Shown in pieces: positions 18,474-28,714 of a stretch of DNA of 64,000 bases. Within the stretch, counting starts at the first letter, position 1. The number at the start of each line of letters is the position of its first letter. Origin of the DNA: Maribellus sediminis. Lineage in GTDB: Bacteria > Bacteroidota > Bacteroidia > Bacteroidales > Prolixibacteraceae. The notes under the pieces were generated by a model. That model saw nothing but the letters and a program-made list of their open reading frames with translations. It was not told where the DNA came from and did not search any database. Both the position numbers and the translations under genes were made by a program. The stretch covers positions 992,001-1,056,000 of the forward strand of contig NZ_WXUB01000001.1 of the NCBI RefSeq assembly GCF_011799805.1. The letters run 5' to 3'.

Positions 18474-19898
18474 CTAACTAAATTTTTCTTTTAAGAAATG
18501 ATACACCAAACGCACTCCAAAACCCGTTCCGCCTGCCGGATGGTATTGGTCGGCTTCTTTAAAATAAGGAGTTCCGGCCGAATCGATGTGCATCCAATCA
18601 TAGTCGGTAAAATGTTCGAGGAATTTACCTGCAACTGTCGACTGTGCTTCACGCGATCCCAGGTTGTTCAGATCGGCAATATGCGATTTAAGCGGTTTGG
18701 CATACTCTTCCCAGAGCGGAACCTCTATAAGGCGCTCGTAAGTTTTTAAGCCAATCTCCTTAATGGAATCGATATTCTTTTTCGAATTTCCCATAACAAC
18801 TGCCGCATGTGGGCCGGCAACAATATCGGCTGCCCCGGTGAGTGTAGCATAATCAATTACCAGTTCTGGATCGAACTTTTTGGCATAGCTCAGAGCATCG
18901 GCCAGGATGAGGCGGCCTTCGGCATCGGTATTTTTTACTTCAACAGTAGTTCCGTCGAACATCGTGATGATGTCGCCCGGAACATAGGCATTTCCATCGG
19001 GGCGGTTATCGGTTGCCGGAATAAGGGCAATAACATGGATGGGTAACTTATTTTTAGCTATGGCATAAACTACACTTACCATGACTGCGGCCCCGGCCAT
19101 GTCGGTTTTCATGTAGTCCATTGAATTAGCAGTTGGTTTTAGGCTAAGTCCGCCCGTATCGTAAACGATACCTTTGCCCACCAGCACCACCGGCTTTTTA
19201 TTGACTGCGTTTTCCGGTTTCCATTCAAGGATGTTGAACGTTGGCGGATCGATGCTGCCTTTGTTAACAGCCAGCAGGCCTCCCATTTTCAGCGATTCAA
19301 TTTTTTGCTTGTTGAATACCTCCACATCAAAACCGGCTTCCTCTCCCAGTTTTTCAATTTCAACCGAAAATTGTGGTGCAGTAAGAAACGACAGTGGTTC
19401 GTTCACCAGATCGCGTGCAGCAAAAACCGCTTTGATAATATTGGATAGTTCGACGATCTTTTCTCTGGTTATCGAATCATCAACAAGCAGGATCTCTTCG
19501 ATTGAGAACGACGACTTTTCTTTTTTGTATTTGTCGAAGCAGTAGTTGCTCAACAGCAAGCCTTCGAGCAGCGCGTAAGTCAGTTCAGGCTTACTCCGAT
19601 TTTGCAGCTGAACGGTTTTTGAGTCGATCGCTTTTAATGCTGAAAACAGTTTTGAGCCGGCTTTTCGGGCGGCTTCCAGTTGCTGGTAGTTTTCCTGGTC
19701 GTCTTTTACTTTTTCCACAAAAAGTATAACCGGCAGTTTGTGGACTATCGCACTTGACTTTGTTTCCAGTACCGATCCCAGGTACTGCAGTTCCGCATCA
19801 GAAATCTCAGGGAATTGTGCTTTGTCTATTTCTCGGGTAAGCACGGCAGTTGATGTGTTTTTCTGCCGCGTAGTTATCATTTTTATCTGTGGTATCAT
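18474..19898 (-). CDS. Leucyl aminopeptidase, family M17
   Basis: A two-metal cytosolic aminopeptidase that removes N-terminal residues from peptides. The 474-residue protein has the M17 catalytic half from about residue 165 on. VGKGIVYDTGGLSLKP and MKTDMAGAA supply metal ligands and the lysine, and the signature NTDAEGRLILADAL is present. The N-terminal half is divergent, as usual in the family. A second ATG at codon 7 (19880) is an alternative start. A 218-base gap with no visible gene separates it from pdxA. PepA-type proteins can also bind DNA in other phyla; nothing here shows that. Confidence 0.93.
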   Translation of the reverse strand: MIPQIKMITTRQKNTSTAVLTREIDKAQFPEISDAELQYLGSVLETKSSAIVHKLPVILFVEKVKDDQENYQQLEAARKAGSKLFSALKAIDSKTVQLQNRSKPELTYALLEGLLLSNYCFDKYKKEKSSFSIEEILLVDDSITREKIVELSNIIKAVFAARDLVNEPLSFLTAPQFSVEIEKLGEEAGFDVEVFNKQKIESLKMGGLLAVNKGSIDPPTFNILEWKPENAVNKKPVVLVGKGIVYDTGGLSLKPTANSMDYMKTDMAGAAVMVSVVYAIAKNKLPIHVIALIPATDNRPDGNAYVPGDIITMFDGTTVEVKNTDAEGRLILADALSYAKKFDPELVIDYATLTGAADIVAGPHAAVVMGNSKKNIDSIKEIGLKTYERLIEVPLWEEYAKPLKSHIADLNNLGSREAQSTVAGKFLEHFTDYDWMHIDSAGTPYFKEADQYHPAGGTGFGVRLVYHFLKEKFS

Positions 19899-19937
19899 TA
19901 TATGAATTTTGCTAAAATGTGTATTAGTCAGTTGCTA

Positions 19938-20864
19938 TTATTGTACCGCTTCGATGTGAGAAACCACATCTTTCAGGCCGAGTACTTCAAAGCCATGAAC
20001 AAGGTAGGCGATCACAAAGTTTCGGACTTCGGTGTTTTCGTCAAGCTTTGGCAATATAATGTCAACGGCTTTCAGGTACGCTTTAGTACGCTGCTCCTTG
20101 TTAAACGACTTATCGTTGAAAAGTACCAGGAATTCGAATATTTTATCGGTGTATGCCTGTGAGTTGATCAGGCTAGCATCGGTAAATTCGATGTGCTTGA
20201 AAAAATTGGTTTTTTCGGCTTCTTTGCGCTCAGCAGGTGATAAAAAGCCATCCTTAAGCGGCTCGCGTTCGAGGGCAATCAATTTCGAGGCAAACTTATC
20301 GTGGTTTTGCTGAATGGTCTGAACAAGACGCAGGTCCCACTCCATTTGAAGCTGGTTGAACTCGTTGGAAAGATTGATCGCCTTGGTGGTATCTTTTTGG
20401 GCCCAATACTGATCCACTTCCTGCTCCATCAGCGAAATTGCTTTTTCGTATTCGCGCTGGCGCTGCATAAAATCGTAATAAAACCTGTTCTCATCCGACT
20501 CGTAAATCCACAAGGCACCCAGTGGATTTTTAAAATCGGTTTTCAAATTGATGTTTTCGTTGTTGAAAATAAAGTCGAGTTGTTGCGGATCATCATTCAT
20601 TACTTTGGCGTAGCCCGTTTTTCCCAAGATCAAACGGTAGACACCGGGCTGAGCATTTTCCGGAAACAGAAACTGAACAGAACCATTTGTTGCCTTCGCA
20701 CTGTCGATGCTGATAAAATTATCGCCTTCAAGCCGGCCAAAAACTACCGGGTTGTCGGGTTGATTCTGAATTTGAATTTCTAGGTTGTATGGTTGCGCGG
20801 AAAGTGGAATAAGGCCGCAAAAATAAATAATTAGAACCAAAATCGATTTTAAAAAGGTATTCAT
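19938..20864 (-). CDS. Secreted protein with DUF4369-like N-terminus, no thioredoxin domain
   Basis: About 308 residues from the ATG at 20864; the open frame extends to a TTG further upstream. Residues 1-24 are a signal peptide ending in PLSAQ. The next ~100 residues resemble the beta-rich DUF4369 domain that precedes thioredoxin modules in Bacteroidota TlpA-like proteins. A helical region with charged repeats follows. The protein stops where a thioredoxin domain would start and has no CxxC motif. So it may be a periplasmic relative that lost or never had the redox domain. It ends 39 bases before the aminopeptidase gene and probably shares its transcript. Function unknown. Confidence 0.75.
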   Translation of the reverse strand: MNTFLKSILVLIIYFCGLIPLSAQPYNLEIQIQNQPDNPVVFGRLEGDNFISIDSAKATNGSVQFLFPENAQPGVYRLILGKTGYAKVMNDDPQQLDFIFNNENINLKTDFKNPLGALWIYESDENRFYYDFMQRQREYEKAISLMEQEVDQYWAQKDTTKAINLSNEFNQLQMEWDLRLVQTIQQNHDKFASKLIALEREPLKDGFLSPAERKEAEKTNFFKHIEFTDASLINSQAYTDKIFEFLVLFNDKSFNKEQRTKAYLKAVDIILPKLDENTEVRNFVIAYLVHGFEVLGLKDVVSHIEAVQ

Positions 20865-21146
20865 AGTTTTTGCTTTCTTCAAATTTAACCATTCGCTTTT
20901 GTTTCTGTTCGCATGAAACAGCTAAAATACGATTTCATCCTCAAAAATAACAGGAGTCTTCGTGGATGTATTCAAATTCGATTTAGTACCTGCTTTTAGC
21001 TTCTATTTTGTTTTTGAAATGGCGGAATAGTGCGATCACATTGATTTTCTGAGAGTAGTGTGCACTAGGTCAATTTAGATATTTAAGAGTCGGTAGAATG
21101 TGGATGTAATGGCAAATTAAGAATGTAAGATTTTTTTGAAAAATGT
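20865..21146. other. Intergenic region without a recognisable gene
   Basis: About 280 AT-rich bases between the secreted protein gene (minus) and the tRNA promoter. It must hold the promoter of the 20864 gene; no clear element was picked out. Confidence 0.5.
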
Positions 21147-21176
21147 TTTGAGATTTCAGAAAAGCTATTACTTTTG
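21147..21176 (+). promoter_or_regulatory. Predicted tRNA-Asn promoter
   Basis: TTTG (21147-21150), 18 bases, and TACTTTTG (21169-21176) match the Bacteroidota housekeeping consensus very well. It sits 43 bases upstream of the tRNA. Confidence 0.75.
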
Positions 21177-21219
21177 CATCGCTTTTGAAAAGCAAACGTT
21201 CTACAGAACAAAACAATAT

Positions 21220-21293
21220 TCCCTAGTAGCTCAGTTGGTTAGAGCGGCGGACTGTTAATCCGTAGGTCGTAGGTTCAAGTCCTACCTGGGGAG
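21220..21293 (+). tRNA. tRNA-Asn (anticodon GTT)
   Basis: The cloverleaf can be drawn in full. The acceptor is TCCCTAG with CTGGGGA (one G-U pair). The D arm is AGCTCAGTTGGTTAGAGC, the anticodon arm GCGGACTGTTAATCCG carries GTT at 21254-21256, and the T arm is GTAGGTTCAAGTCCTAC. The discriminator base is G, as expected for Asn. The 3' CCA is not encoded. Confidence 0.97.
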
Positions 21294-21303
21294 CAGCAAA
21301 TTC

Positions 21304-21334
21304 AAAGAGGTCTTTTTAGGACCTCTTTTTTTGT
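21304..21334 (+). terminator. Terminator of the tRNA-Asn transcript
   Basis: A perfect 9-bp stem, AAAGAGGTC/GACCTCTTT (21304-21312 with 21320-21328), is followed by a T-run, just behind the tRNA. Confidence 0.9.
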
Positions 21335-21385
21335 TTCTATAATTCTTAACCTTTTTTGAATCTACAATTCCCAACGACTTTATTT

Positions 21386-24300
21386 TTATTTTGCTGCATT
21401 CGCATAAGTTAAGAACGGAATTATATCTTCATTTTTAGATGAACTGGTACCGTCGTATTCTATGGTAACAATTGGAATCCCGGTTATTTTTTCCATTTTC
21501 GATTTCATTGCCTGCGTTACGAGTGACGGACAACAATACGAAGGATTTGTTTGTACGAATAAAGCAATATCCGGGTAATACTCTATCAGATGGATAATTT
21601 TAAGTGCATTTTCAAACGATTCTCCATTATAGGAGGTAGTAAGATTGAGTTTTTTCAATTTATCGTTGTATGATTTTAGTGGTTTGGAAATAGGTTCGTG
21701 TAAAATTTCATTAAAAAGGTTCAAGTATCTCTCTTCCAACTGAGTTGCTACTGCTATAAGAAAACGTCGTAACGATGCTTTCATATAAAAACCTTCCTTT
21801 ATTAAACGGTTGTTCGAAGCAAAAGCTATAATTTTTATATACTCACTGTACGGAGTTGTAATTGCTTCACCCCCGTTTTTCTCAATAAAGCGGATTAAAT
21901 TCTGATTAAACACGTCGTTGTCGCGGACATACAAATCTCCAAAAATTGCCACTTTTGGGCGGTGTTGTTTTTTTGTTTTAATTGTTTTACTCCATGTAAT
22001 AACTTGTTTCAACGCTTCTTCTTTCGAGCTTCCATCCATGAAAGTTTGATAAAGAAGTTCCATCGACTTTTTTATTAGAATATCAGTCTGGCCTTTTTGT
22101 ATTTCGTATGGTCTTAGTTTGCACTCTATTTTGCGCAGAAAACCACCAAACAGAAATGCCAGGTAGGAATTTATGGAAGTATTTATTGAAATATCGGCAA
22201 AAGTTATTTGCCCGCAGTAAATCCGCAATTGTTGGAATTCTTCCTTCTGTTCTCTCAGAAGTTTAGCCATGTAATTGATAAACATTCCCAGGTTACAGGA
22301 AATCGGAGATTCGATCATCCATAAAACTGTATTTGCCGGATCGAGGTTATTTTTCTCAATATAATCGAATGCATCCTGAAGGATAATATTTAGAGGCAAA
22401 CACTGACCGGTATTCGAATTAAGGCTTCTTTTTATCGAATCTTCTGAATCAAAAAGGGTATGTGCTTCAATTCCAATCCGGCGTAAATTGGCCTCAAGCA
22501 ATTTCGAGGCATATTCGCCCAAAGATGGCATTAGCAGGATTTTACCTTTAAGTTCAGCGGCGTCGGTTATCAAATTGTTAGTCGATTTAGCGCTGTTACT
22601 TTTCACTGTTTCGATAGAATGATAATGATTTTGAAAAGAACGGAGTGCAGCTTCAATCCGCGTTTCATAACCTACATTAGAATTATATTCATCCAGCTGT
22701 AAAATCAAATAAGGTTTTTTATAAAAATCCATTATTTGTTTGAAGTATTCAATCGTGAACGAATCGGGAGAACATTTAAAAGAAGAAATTAATACAGGGT
22801 ATAAATCCTTTTTCCGGGCCACATAATCGGCAGCAGTCAGAATGGCTGAAGCAAATTTCCATTTTGTAGAGCTTAAAATTTCGCTGATGCTATCAATTTC
22901 ATTTTCATTTACTTTCAACATATTCTGATAAAAGGTTTTCACTCCTTTTTTTGCAAAAATATCCGGAATATTATTATTCATAACCGGTGTAAGAACCGTA
23001 TAGGGCCTTCCCAGTAAGATTACTTTCAGGTTCGAATCTGTGGACGATTTAGTTTGAAATTTAGCTTTCCATGAATTTAATTTTTCCTCCTTCTCTCGTT
23101 TGGCTTTGTTAAAGGCATTTGAAATGCTTATCAGATTTATACCTGTAAACCCGGCCTTTTTTAGGGAGTTGAACAATTCATTTTTTAACAGCACTTCATT
23201 TTGAAGGGAGAAAAGAATAGGGTTTATAATTTTATTCTGTTCGGCAATCTCGTCGATCGAAGCCACAACAGGAGGAGCAAACTGACTGTAGTAGCAATAT
23301 TGCCGGCGTAAGCTTTTAGATTTCTGACGTTCTTCAAGATAGGTTGGCAAAAATATGTAATCGGCTTTGTCGAGGAGATACTTTACATGTCCCTGTATCG
23401 CATTCATCGGGGAACAGAATTCGGCACCGGAAATTCGTTTTCCTGTCTTTACTGCATCACGAAAGTTTGCGCTGGTAACCGTTTTTATATTTAACAAATC
23501 GAAAAATCGCTGCCACAGCAACAGGTCTTCGAATAGATATAAACCGGCCGGAATTCCAATGGCTATTTTTGATTCTCCTTTATTCAGGGCTTTAAACCTG
23601 AAGTGTTTGTTGTACTCTTTTGCAAGGTTGAAATCGGAGGTATTGTTGTCGACAAAACTGGTGGAGTTGTAATCTCTGCCGCATAAGAATCCATATGCCT
23701 CTTTTTCACCTTCCACTTCCGCAATTTTGTATTTGCAATGATTGGTACATATGTCACAAATTTCAGTTTGTACAGGTATTTCGTTCTTATAAAGTTTTAT
23801 TCCTCTGAATTTTGTTTGGTTTATTTTTTTGTCCGATAATTCAAGTGCAACTCCTAATGCACCGGTTAAATGGCAATATTTCGAAACCAGAATCGGCTTA
23901 TTTAGTTTTTGTTCGAATGCGGCAACCAAGGCCTGGTTTTTAGCCGTTGCTCCCTGGAAGAAAATTTTGTTGCCAATGTTTTTTTCAATAGCAACTTTAA
24001 GCAGATAGTTTTCACGAACCGAATGCAGGACAGATGCCAGTATTTCGTTGGTCGTGTAGTTTTCGTTGAGGTAATGATTTAAATCGCGCTCCATAAAAAC
24101 AGTGCACCTGTCACTGGCAATCGGGGCAATTGTATTCATGGCTTTCTCAGAATAGTCATCCAGGCTCACCCCTAGTTTTTTTGCCTGTTCTTCAATAAAA
24201 CTACCTGTGCCGGCAGCACATACATTGTTCATTATCGAGAAAGTGACTCTTCCATTGCTTAATGTGGTAAATTTTGCGTCCTGCCCGCCAATTTCAATAA

Positions 24301-25591
24301 TGGTATCTACTTCGGCATCCAACTCAATGGCAGCCCTCGCATGTGCAGTTATTTCATCAGGAATGATATCGGCACCAATAATTTTACCGATAAACTTTCT
24401 GCCTGAACCGGTTGTGCCAACTCCTAAAATATTTAGCTGGCAGTTCGTTTTAGAAATAATGTCCTGAATGGTTTCAAATATGGCGCGAACGGCATTTACG
24501 GGCTGACCGGAAGTACGTGTGTAAAAACCTGCCAGAACATCTTTATTTTCATTCAGAAGAAGTGCTTTGGTACTTGTTGAACCAATATCAATACCCATAA
24601 AAACGTCATATTCCCGGTTTTTAATTTCGGTGTAAATATCAACTTCAACTTCTGTAACATGCTTTACTATTTTGGATTCTAAATTGTATTTGTCAAAAGC
24701 TATAAAATCAGGATATTCGGATAACTCCAGTTTCAGAGGTTTGTAGAAATAGCTCCTTTCCTTTTTATCTTCCAAAAGAATGTCACCCGGTACCTTAAAA
24801 TCAAAACTTAATTTTCCCTTTTTATCGTCGATAAGATGAATAGCGGCTCCAATTGCTCCATAAAGATGTGAATGTTCTCCAACCACCGGTTTAATTCCGG
24901 TAAGGTTTTCAATATGCCGGGCCACTGCAACATTCAACGAAACTCCTCCTGTAAAAATCATTGGAGATGCTATGTTCCCGGCATTAAATAATGTATCCAC
25001 AATATTTTTGGCCAAGCCGTGACACAATCCGTCGCAAATTTCAGAAAGTGAATAACCTTCCTGCTGGGCATGAATAAGATCGGTTTTTGCAAAAACGGAG
25101 CACCTCGATGCAATTTTTGGAAAGTCTCCATGATTTTGGTTTGCAAGGTCGCTAAAACTGGAAATGCTATCCAGGTTTAAGCGTTTGGCTTGCTGATCTA
25201 AAAAACTACCTGTTCCGGCTGCACATGATGAGTTGCCTTTAAATGTCCGGTACTGCTGTTTGTCATCGAACAGAACAAGGCCAAATCTTTCACCTCCCAC
25301 AATCAGAATCGAACCAACCTTTTTGTGCATTGATTTCGACGCTGTTATGTAGGTTACCCGACTATCGTAAACTGCAGAACTTTTGATATATGAAGGAGTA
25401 GAAGATGTAGTGGCTATTCCACGAATATTTTTGAGGTTAAATGGCGATAGAAGTTCAATTAATTTATCGGCAATTTTTCCTTCATGAAAATCGTAAGCCG
25501 TATCAATTATTTCCTTTTTATCATTAAGAATAACTATTGATATGGCAACTGAACCGACATCAATTCCCAAATATTTATTTTCAACGTTCAT
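21386..25591 (-). CDS. Fused acyl-CoA dehydratase activase-type protein (two ATPase domains, DUF2229, HgdB-like end)
   Basis: A 1401-residue protein of the large BadF/BcrA/HgdC fusion type. It has two ASKHA ATPase domains, about residues 5-260 and 325-590. Each keeps the two cysteines that hold the bridging [4Fe-4S] cluster: in domain 1, Cys123 (SSCAAGTGSF) and Cys164 (ASRCSVFAKTD); in domain 2, NNVCAAGTGSF and SDRCTVFMERD. A CDICTNHC cysteine cluster follows near residue 620. Then comes a DUF2229 region and a C-terminal part resembling 2-hydroxyacyl-CoA dehydratase subunits. Family members use ATP to send low-potential electrons to a dehydratase or a double-cubane protein. No dehydratase gene lies nearby, so the substrate is unknown. 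An iron-sulfur system of this type implies anaerobic or low-oxygen metabolism. Confidence 0.88.
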   Translation of the reverse strand: MNVENKYLGIDVGSVAISIVILNDKKEIIDTAYDFHEGKIADKLIELLSPFNLKNIRGIATTSSTPSYIKSSAVYDSRVTYITASKSMHKKVGSILIVGGERFGLVLFDDKQQYRTFKGNSSCAAGTGSFLDQQAKRLNLDSISSFSDLANQNHGDFPKIASRCSVFAKTDLIHAQQEGYSLSEICDGLCHGLAKNIVDTLFNAGNIASPMIFTGGVSLNVAVARHIENLTGIKPVVGEHSHLYGAIGAAIHLIDDKKGKLSFDFKVPGDILLEDKKERSYFYKPLKLELSEYPDFIAFDKYNLESKIVKHVTEVEVDIYTEIKNREYDVFMGIDIGSTSTKALLLNENKDVLAGFYTRTSGQPVNAVRAIFETIQDIISKTNCQLNILGVGTTGSGRKFIGKIIGADIIPDEITAHARAAIELDAEVDTIIEIGGQDAKFTTLSNGRVTFSIMNNVCAAGTGSFIEEQAKKLGVSLDDYSEKAMNTIAPIASDRCTVFMERDLNHYLNENYTTNEILASVLHSVRENYLLKVAIEKNIGNKIFFQGATAKNQALVAAFEQKLNKPILVSKYCHLTGALGVALELSDKKINQTKFRGIKLYKNEIPVQTEICDICTNHCKYKIAEVEGEKEAYGFLCGRDYNSTSFVDNNTSDFNLAKEYNKHFRFKALNKGESKIAIGIPAGLYLFEDLLLWQRFFDLLNIKTVTSANFRDAVKTGKRISGAEFCSPMNAIQGHVKYLLDKADYIFLPTYLEERQKSKSLRRQYCYYSQFAPPVVASIDEIAEQNKIINPILFSLQNEVLLKNELFNSLKKAGFTGINLISISNAFNKAKREKEEKLNSWKAKFQTKSSTDSNLKVILLGRPYTVLTPVMNNNIPDIFAKKGVKTFYQNMLKVNENEIDSISEILSSTKWKFASAILTAADYVARKKDLYPVLISSFKCSPDSFTIEYFKQIMDFYKKPYLILQLDEYNSNVGYETRIEAALRSFQNHYHSIETVKSNSAKSTNNLITDAAELKGKILLMPSLGEYASKLLEANLRRIGIEAHTLFDSEDSIKRSLNSNTGQCLPLNIILQDAFDYIEKNNLDPANTVLWMIESPISCNLGMFINYMAKLLREQKEEFQQLRIYCGQITFADISINTSINSYLAFLFGGFLRKIECKLRPYEIQKGQTDILIKKSMELLYQTFMDGSSKEEALKQVITWSKTIKTKKQHRPKVAIFGDLYVRDNDVFNQNLIRFIEKNGGEAITTPYSEYIKIIAFASNNRLIKEGFYMKASLRRFLIAVATQLEERYLNLFNEILHEPISKPLKSYNDKLKKLNLTTSYNGESFENALKIIHLIEYYPDIALFVQTNPSYCCPSLVTQAMKSKMEKITGIPIVTIEYDGTSSSKNEDIIPFLTYANAAK

Positions 25592-26032
25592 TATTAAAGT
25601 ATAATATATGGAACGTTACACTCTTTGCTGAAACAAATTTACTGATATGTAATGACTTATTTATTGAATCCTTGAAACTAATCCCCGATTTAGGGGTGAG
25701 TTACATGGAATACCTTTAGAGTTAATTAATTTTTAGGAAGGAAACCAACAAGCATTTCCTGCTTTACTGCCTGTTATTTGAAAAGTATATGCAAAGATTA
25801 GTTGCAGTTGGTTTTCAAGATGTCTGAATATCAAGCCTTAGCTGTGTTTTTTATTACCCTTGAGTACGCTTCATAAATACGAATTAACAACAATGCATAA
25901 CATAGTACCAAGTAAAAAAAGGAAATATCTTAAAAAAAGAACTATATAAGTGTAACGTCCTCGGGAAATGTGCGTCATATAATTGAAAACAATTCGAAAA
26001 CAATACAACAAAAGACAACAGGAGGATAAGTC
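25592..26032. other. Divergent intergenic region
   Basis: About 440 bases between the activase gene (minus) and the repeat-protein gene (plus), so both promoters must be here. On the minus strand a TAAATTTG sequence about 60 bases before the activase start fits a -7 box, but no good -33 partner was seen. No gene or RNA was recognised. The plus-strand end carries a strong AGGAGG ribosome binding site (about 26019-26025), unusual in this phylum, just before the ATG at 26033. Confidence 0.5.
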
Positions 26033-26476
26033 ATGAAAACAAAAAACAATGTTCAGAAAGCAACTACAAAATTATTCGCATTAGGATTAATTTTAGTCGT
26101 TCTGGGTTTAAATGTAAATGCTCAGAAATTAGGAAAATCATTGCCGGAAACTGTCGGTTTTAAGCAATTAGCCCTTGCAATGGTTGATAACCCTATCGAA
26201 CCCAAATCATCATCAACCAGGACTGAAGTTGATGCTTCAAATTTCGTTGTGGAAACTGAAGAAGCATTGGAACTGGAAGATTGGATGACAGATGAAGTCA
26301 GGTTTGATGTCTATTCACAATATTCTCTAACAGAACAGGAAGAAGCACTGGAACTGGAAGACTGGATGATTGATGAATCTACTTTTAAGATTTGGTCTTT
26401 TCAGTTAACTGTAGAAACTGAATCGCGATTGGAATTGGAAGACTGGATGACTTCTGACGAACTATGGAATCGCTAG
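26033..26476 (+). CDS. Secreted protein with three 27-residue LELEDWM repeats
   Basis: A 147-residue protein with an N-terminal signal peptide (to about residue 30, ending NVNAQ). The C-terminal half consists of three repeats with the core (A/R)LELEDWM followed by (T/I)xxE or a close variant. The tryptophans at 84, 111 and 138 are exactly 27 residues apart. The repeats are strongly acidic and amphipathic. The family is not recognised and no function can be given. It is the first of three same-strand genes, with PadR 54 bases and PspC about 430 bases downstream. So it may belong to an envelope-stress unit. A strong AGGAGG site precedes the start. Confidence 0.8.
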   Translation: MKTKNNVQKATTKLFALGLILVVLGLNVNAQKLGKSLPETVGFKQLALAMVDNPIEPKSSSTRTEVDASNFVVETEEALELEDWMTDEVRFDVYSQYSLTEQEEALELEDWMIDESTFKIWSFQLTVETESRLELEDWMTSDELWNR

Positions 26477-26530
26477 TTCCAATTGAAATCGTAAAAAAAG
26501 AAAATTATAACCATTTAAAAGTCAGAAATA

Positions 26531-26863
26531 ATGAAATTAGAGAATACAAAAGCACAAATGAGAAAAGGGGTATTGGAATACTGTATCTTACTTATTTGTA
26601 GAGAAGAACCGGTGTATGCAGTTAACGTTATTAAAGGTTTACGGGATGCCAATATGATAGTGGTTGAGGGTACTATTTATCCCTTACTAACCCGATTAAA
26701 GAATGACGGATTATTATCCTACCGTTGGGAAGAGTCTACCCAGGGACCACCCCGGAAATACTACGAACTGACCGCCAGAGGCAGAGATTTTTTAAGTGAG
26801 CTGGAAGGTTCGTGGGGTGAATTAGTTAACGCCGTTAGAAGAGTTAAAGCAAAAAGAGCATAA
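26531..26863 (+). CDS. PadR-family transcriptional regulator
   Basis: A 110-residue winged-helix protein. PadR features are clear: QMRKGVLEYCILLIC at the N-terminus, the recognition-helix region VVEGTIYPLLTRLKNDGLL, the wing YRWEESTQGPPRKYYELTARG, and a short C-terminal dimer helix. PadR proteins are usually small-molecule or stress-responsive repressors of neighbouring genes. It lies 44 bases before a PspC-domain gene, a pairing seen often in Bacteroidota, so it probably controls this unit. Confidence 0.93.
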   Translation: MKLENTKAQMRKGVLEYCILLICREEPVYAVNVIKGLRDANMIVVEGTIYPLLTRLKNDGLLSYRWEESTQGPPRKYYELTARGRDFLSELEGSWGELVNAVRRVKAKRA

Positions 26864-26907
26864 TAATAAGAATCAGTAAAAAAGTAATTACTTAAAAATC
26901 GATAAAA

Positions 26908-27537
26908 ATGAAAAAGACATTGACAATAAACATAAGCGGCAGCGTATTTCATATTGAAGAAGACGCATATGAGGCACTGCAGAAATACATGGTAATCCTG
27001 AAAAATTATTTTGGGAAAGATGATGAAGGCACAGAAATTTTCGCTGACATTGAAGCGAGAATTGCGGAAATTTTTACAGAAAAAATGGATAAGAAAAATC
27101 AGGCAGTTACGCTTGAATGGGTAGAGGAGTTAATAGAAACCCTGGGCACTCCTGAGAATTTCACGGAAGAGGTTGGAGAGGAAGAGCCATTGGCAGGACA
27201 GAATCAGAGAAAAAGAAAACTTTACCGTGATCCTGAACAAACAGTTATTGCAGGAGTATGTGGCGGACTGGCCGCTTATTTTGATATGGACCCGGTAGTT
27301 ATAAGATTAATTGTTGTGTTACTTGTTTTCCTAACATCAGGAGCGGGTTTATTGGTTTATATCATTCTTTGGATAATTGTACCCAAGGCCGTAAGCACAG
27401 CACAACGGCTCGAAATGAAAGGCGAAGAGGTTACTGTAAAAAACATCGAGAAATTTTTGAAAGATGAGGTGGATGCCGTAAAAGAGAGTTATAAAAAAAT
27501 AAGGAAATCCCGTTTTTTTTCAAAAAAGAAATCGTAG
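26908..27537 (+). CDS. PspC-domain membrane protein
   Basis: A 209-residue protein. The N-terminal ~95 residues are soluble, with the helical EDAYEALQKYM and ADIEARIAEIF segments. The PspC domain covers about residues 103-170: KLYRDPEQTVIAGVCGGLA then two hydrophobic stretches (VVIRLIVVLLVFLTSG and LLVYIILWIIVPKA). A basic tail ends the protein. PspC proteins act in phage-shock-like envelope stress responses at the inner membrane. It forms a unit with padR upstream. Confidence 0.92.
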   Translation: MKKTLTINISGSVFHIEEDAYEALQKYMVILKNYFGKDDEGTEIFADIEARIAEIFTEKMDKKNQAVTLEWVEELIETLGTPENFTEEVGEEEPLAGQNQRKRKLYRDPEQTVIAGVCGGLAAYFDMDPVVIRLIVVLLVFLTSGAGLLVYIILWIIVPKAVSTAQRLEMKGEEVTVKNIEKFLKDEVDAVKESYKKIRKSRFFSKKKS

Positions 27538-27882
27538 AAGGAAAAGCTTTTAAGGAAGCTTTTGGATCGGTTTAATATTTGAATTGTTTAAATAAGTTGG
27601 ACCAAAAAATAAGCTGCTTAACAACTGAAATAATTGTTACAGGTAAACAATTCATTGCTTTGCATCATTTTTAAAAATAGAGCACTAAAGAAGGAGATCA
27701 TATTTGATCTCCTTATTTTATTTCCGAATTTCTTAAGATCCTTCGTATGCTGCGCCAAACTATATTAGTTGTTGTGACGCACAACCAGCAAGATGTTCGC
27801 CTTATGCATAAATGTACGCTAATACTGAGTGTAATACAGGATATGATATTCTGGATAAATCAATTAAAAGCTAAAAGTTATT
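27538..27882. other. Intergenic region with terminator
   Basis: About 345 bases between convergent genes. A 10-bp perfect hairpin (27691-27700 with 27705-27714) followed by TTATTTTATTT ends the plus-strand padR-pspC unit. No gene was recognised in the rest. Confidence 0.6.
27691..27722 (+). terminator. Terminator for the padR-pspC unit
   Basis: AAGGAGATCA/TGATCTCCTT with a TATT loop is followed by a T-rich stretch. Confidence 0.75.
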
Positions 27883-28563
<681 letters not shown>

Positions 28564-28714
28564 AGCAGAAAATTTAGTTGTAAAATCGTTTTGTGAACTT
28601 ATTTAAATAAAAGCATTACGATTGAAACACATATCTTTTCTAATAAGTTCAAAAAGACCTTCTAATTTGAAGCTCTCAATTGCATATTGATTTTTGGGAA
28701 CCTATATAGTTTTA

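Noticed and set aside
25592-26032. Riboswitch or small RNA in the divergent gap
   Set aside because: No conserved riboswitch core or stable terminator-linked fold could be drawn.
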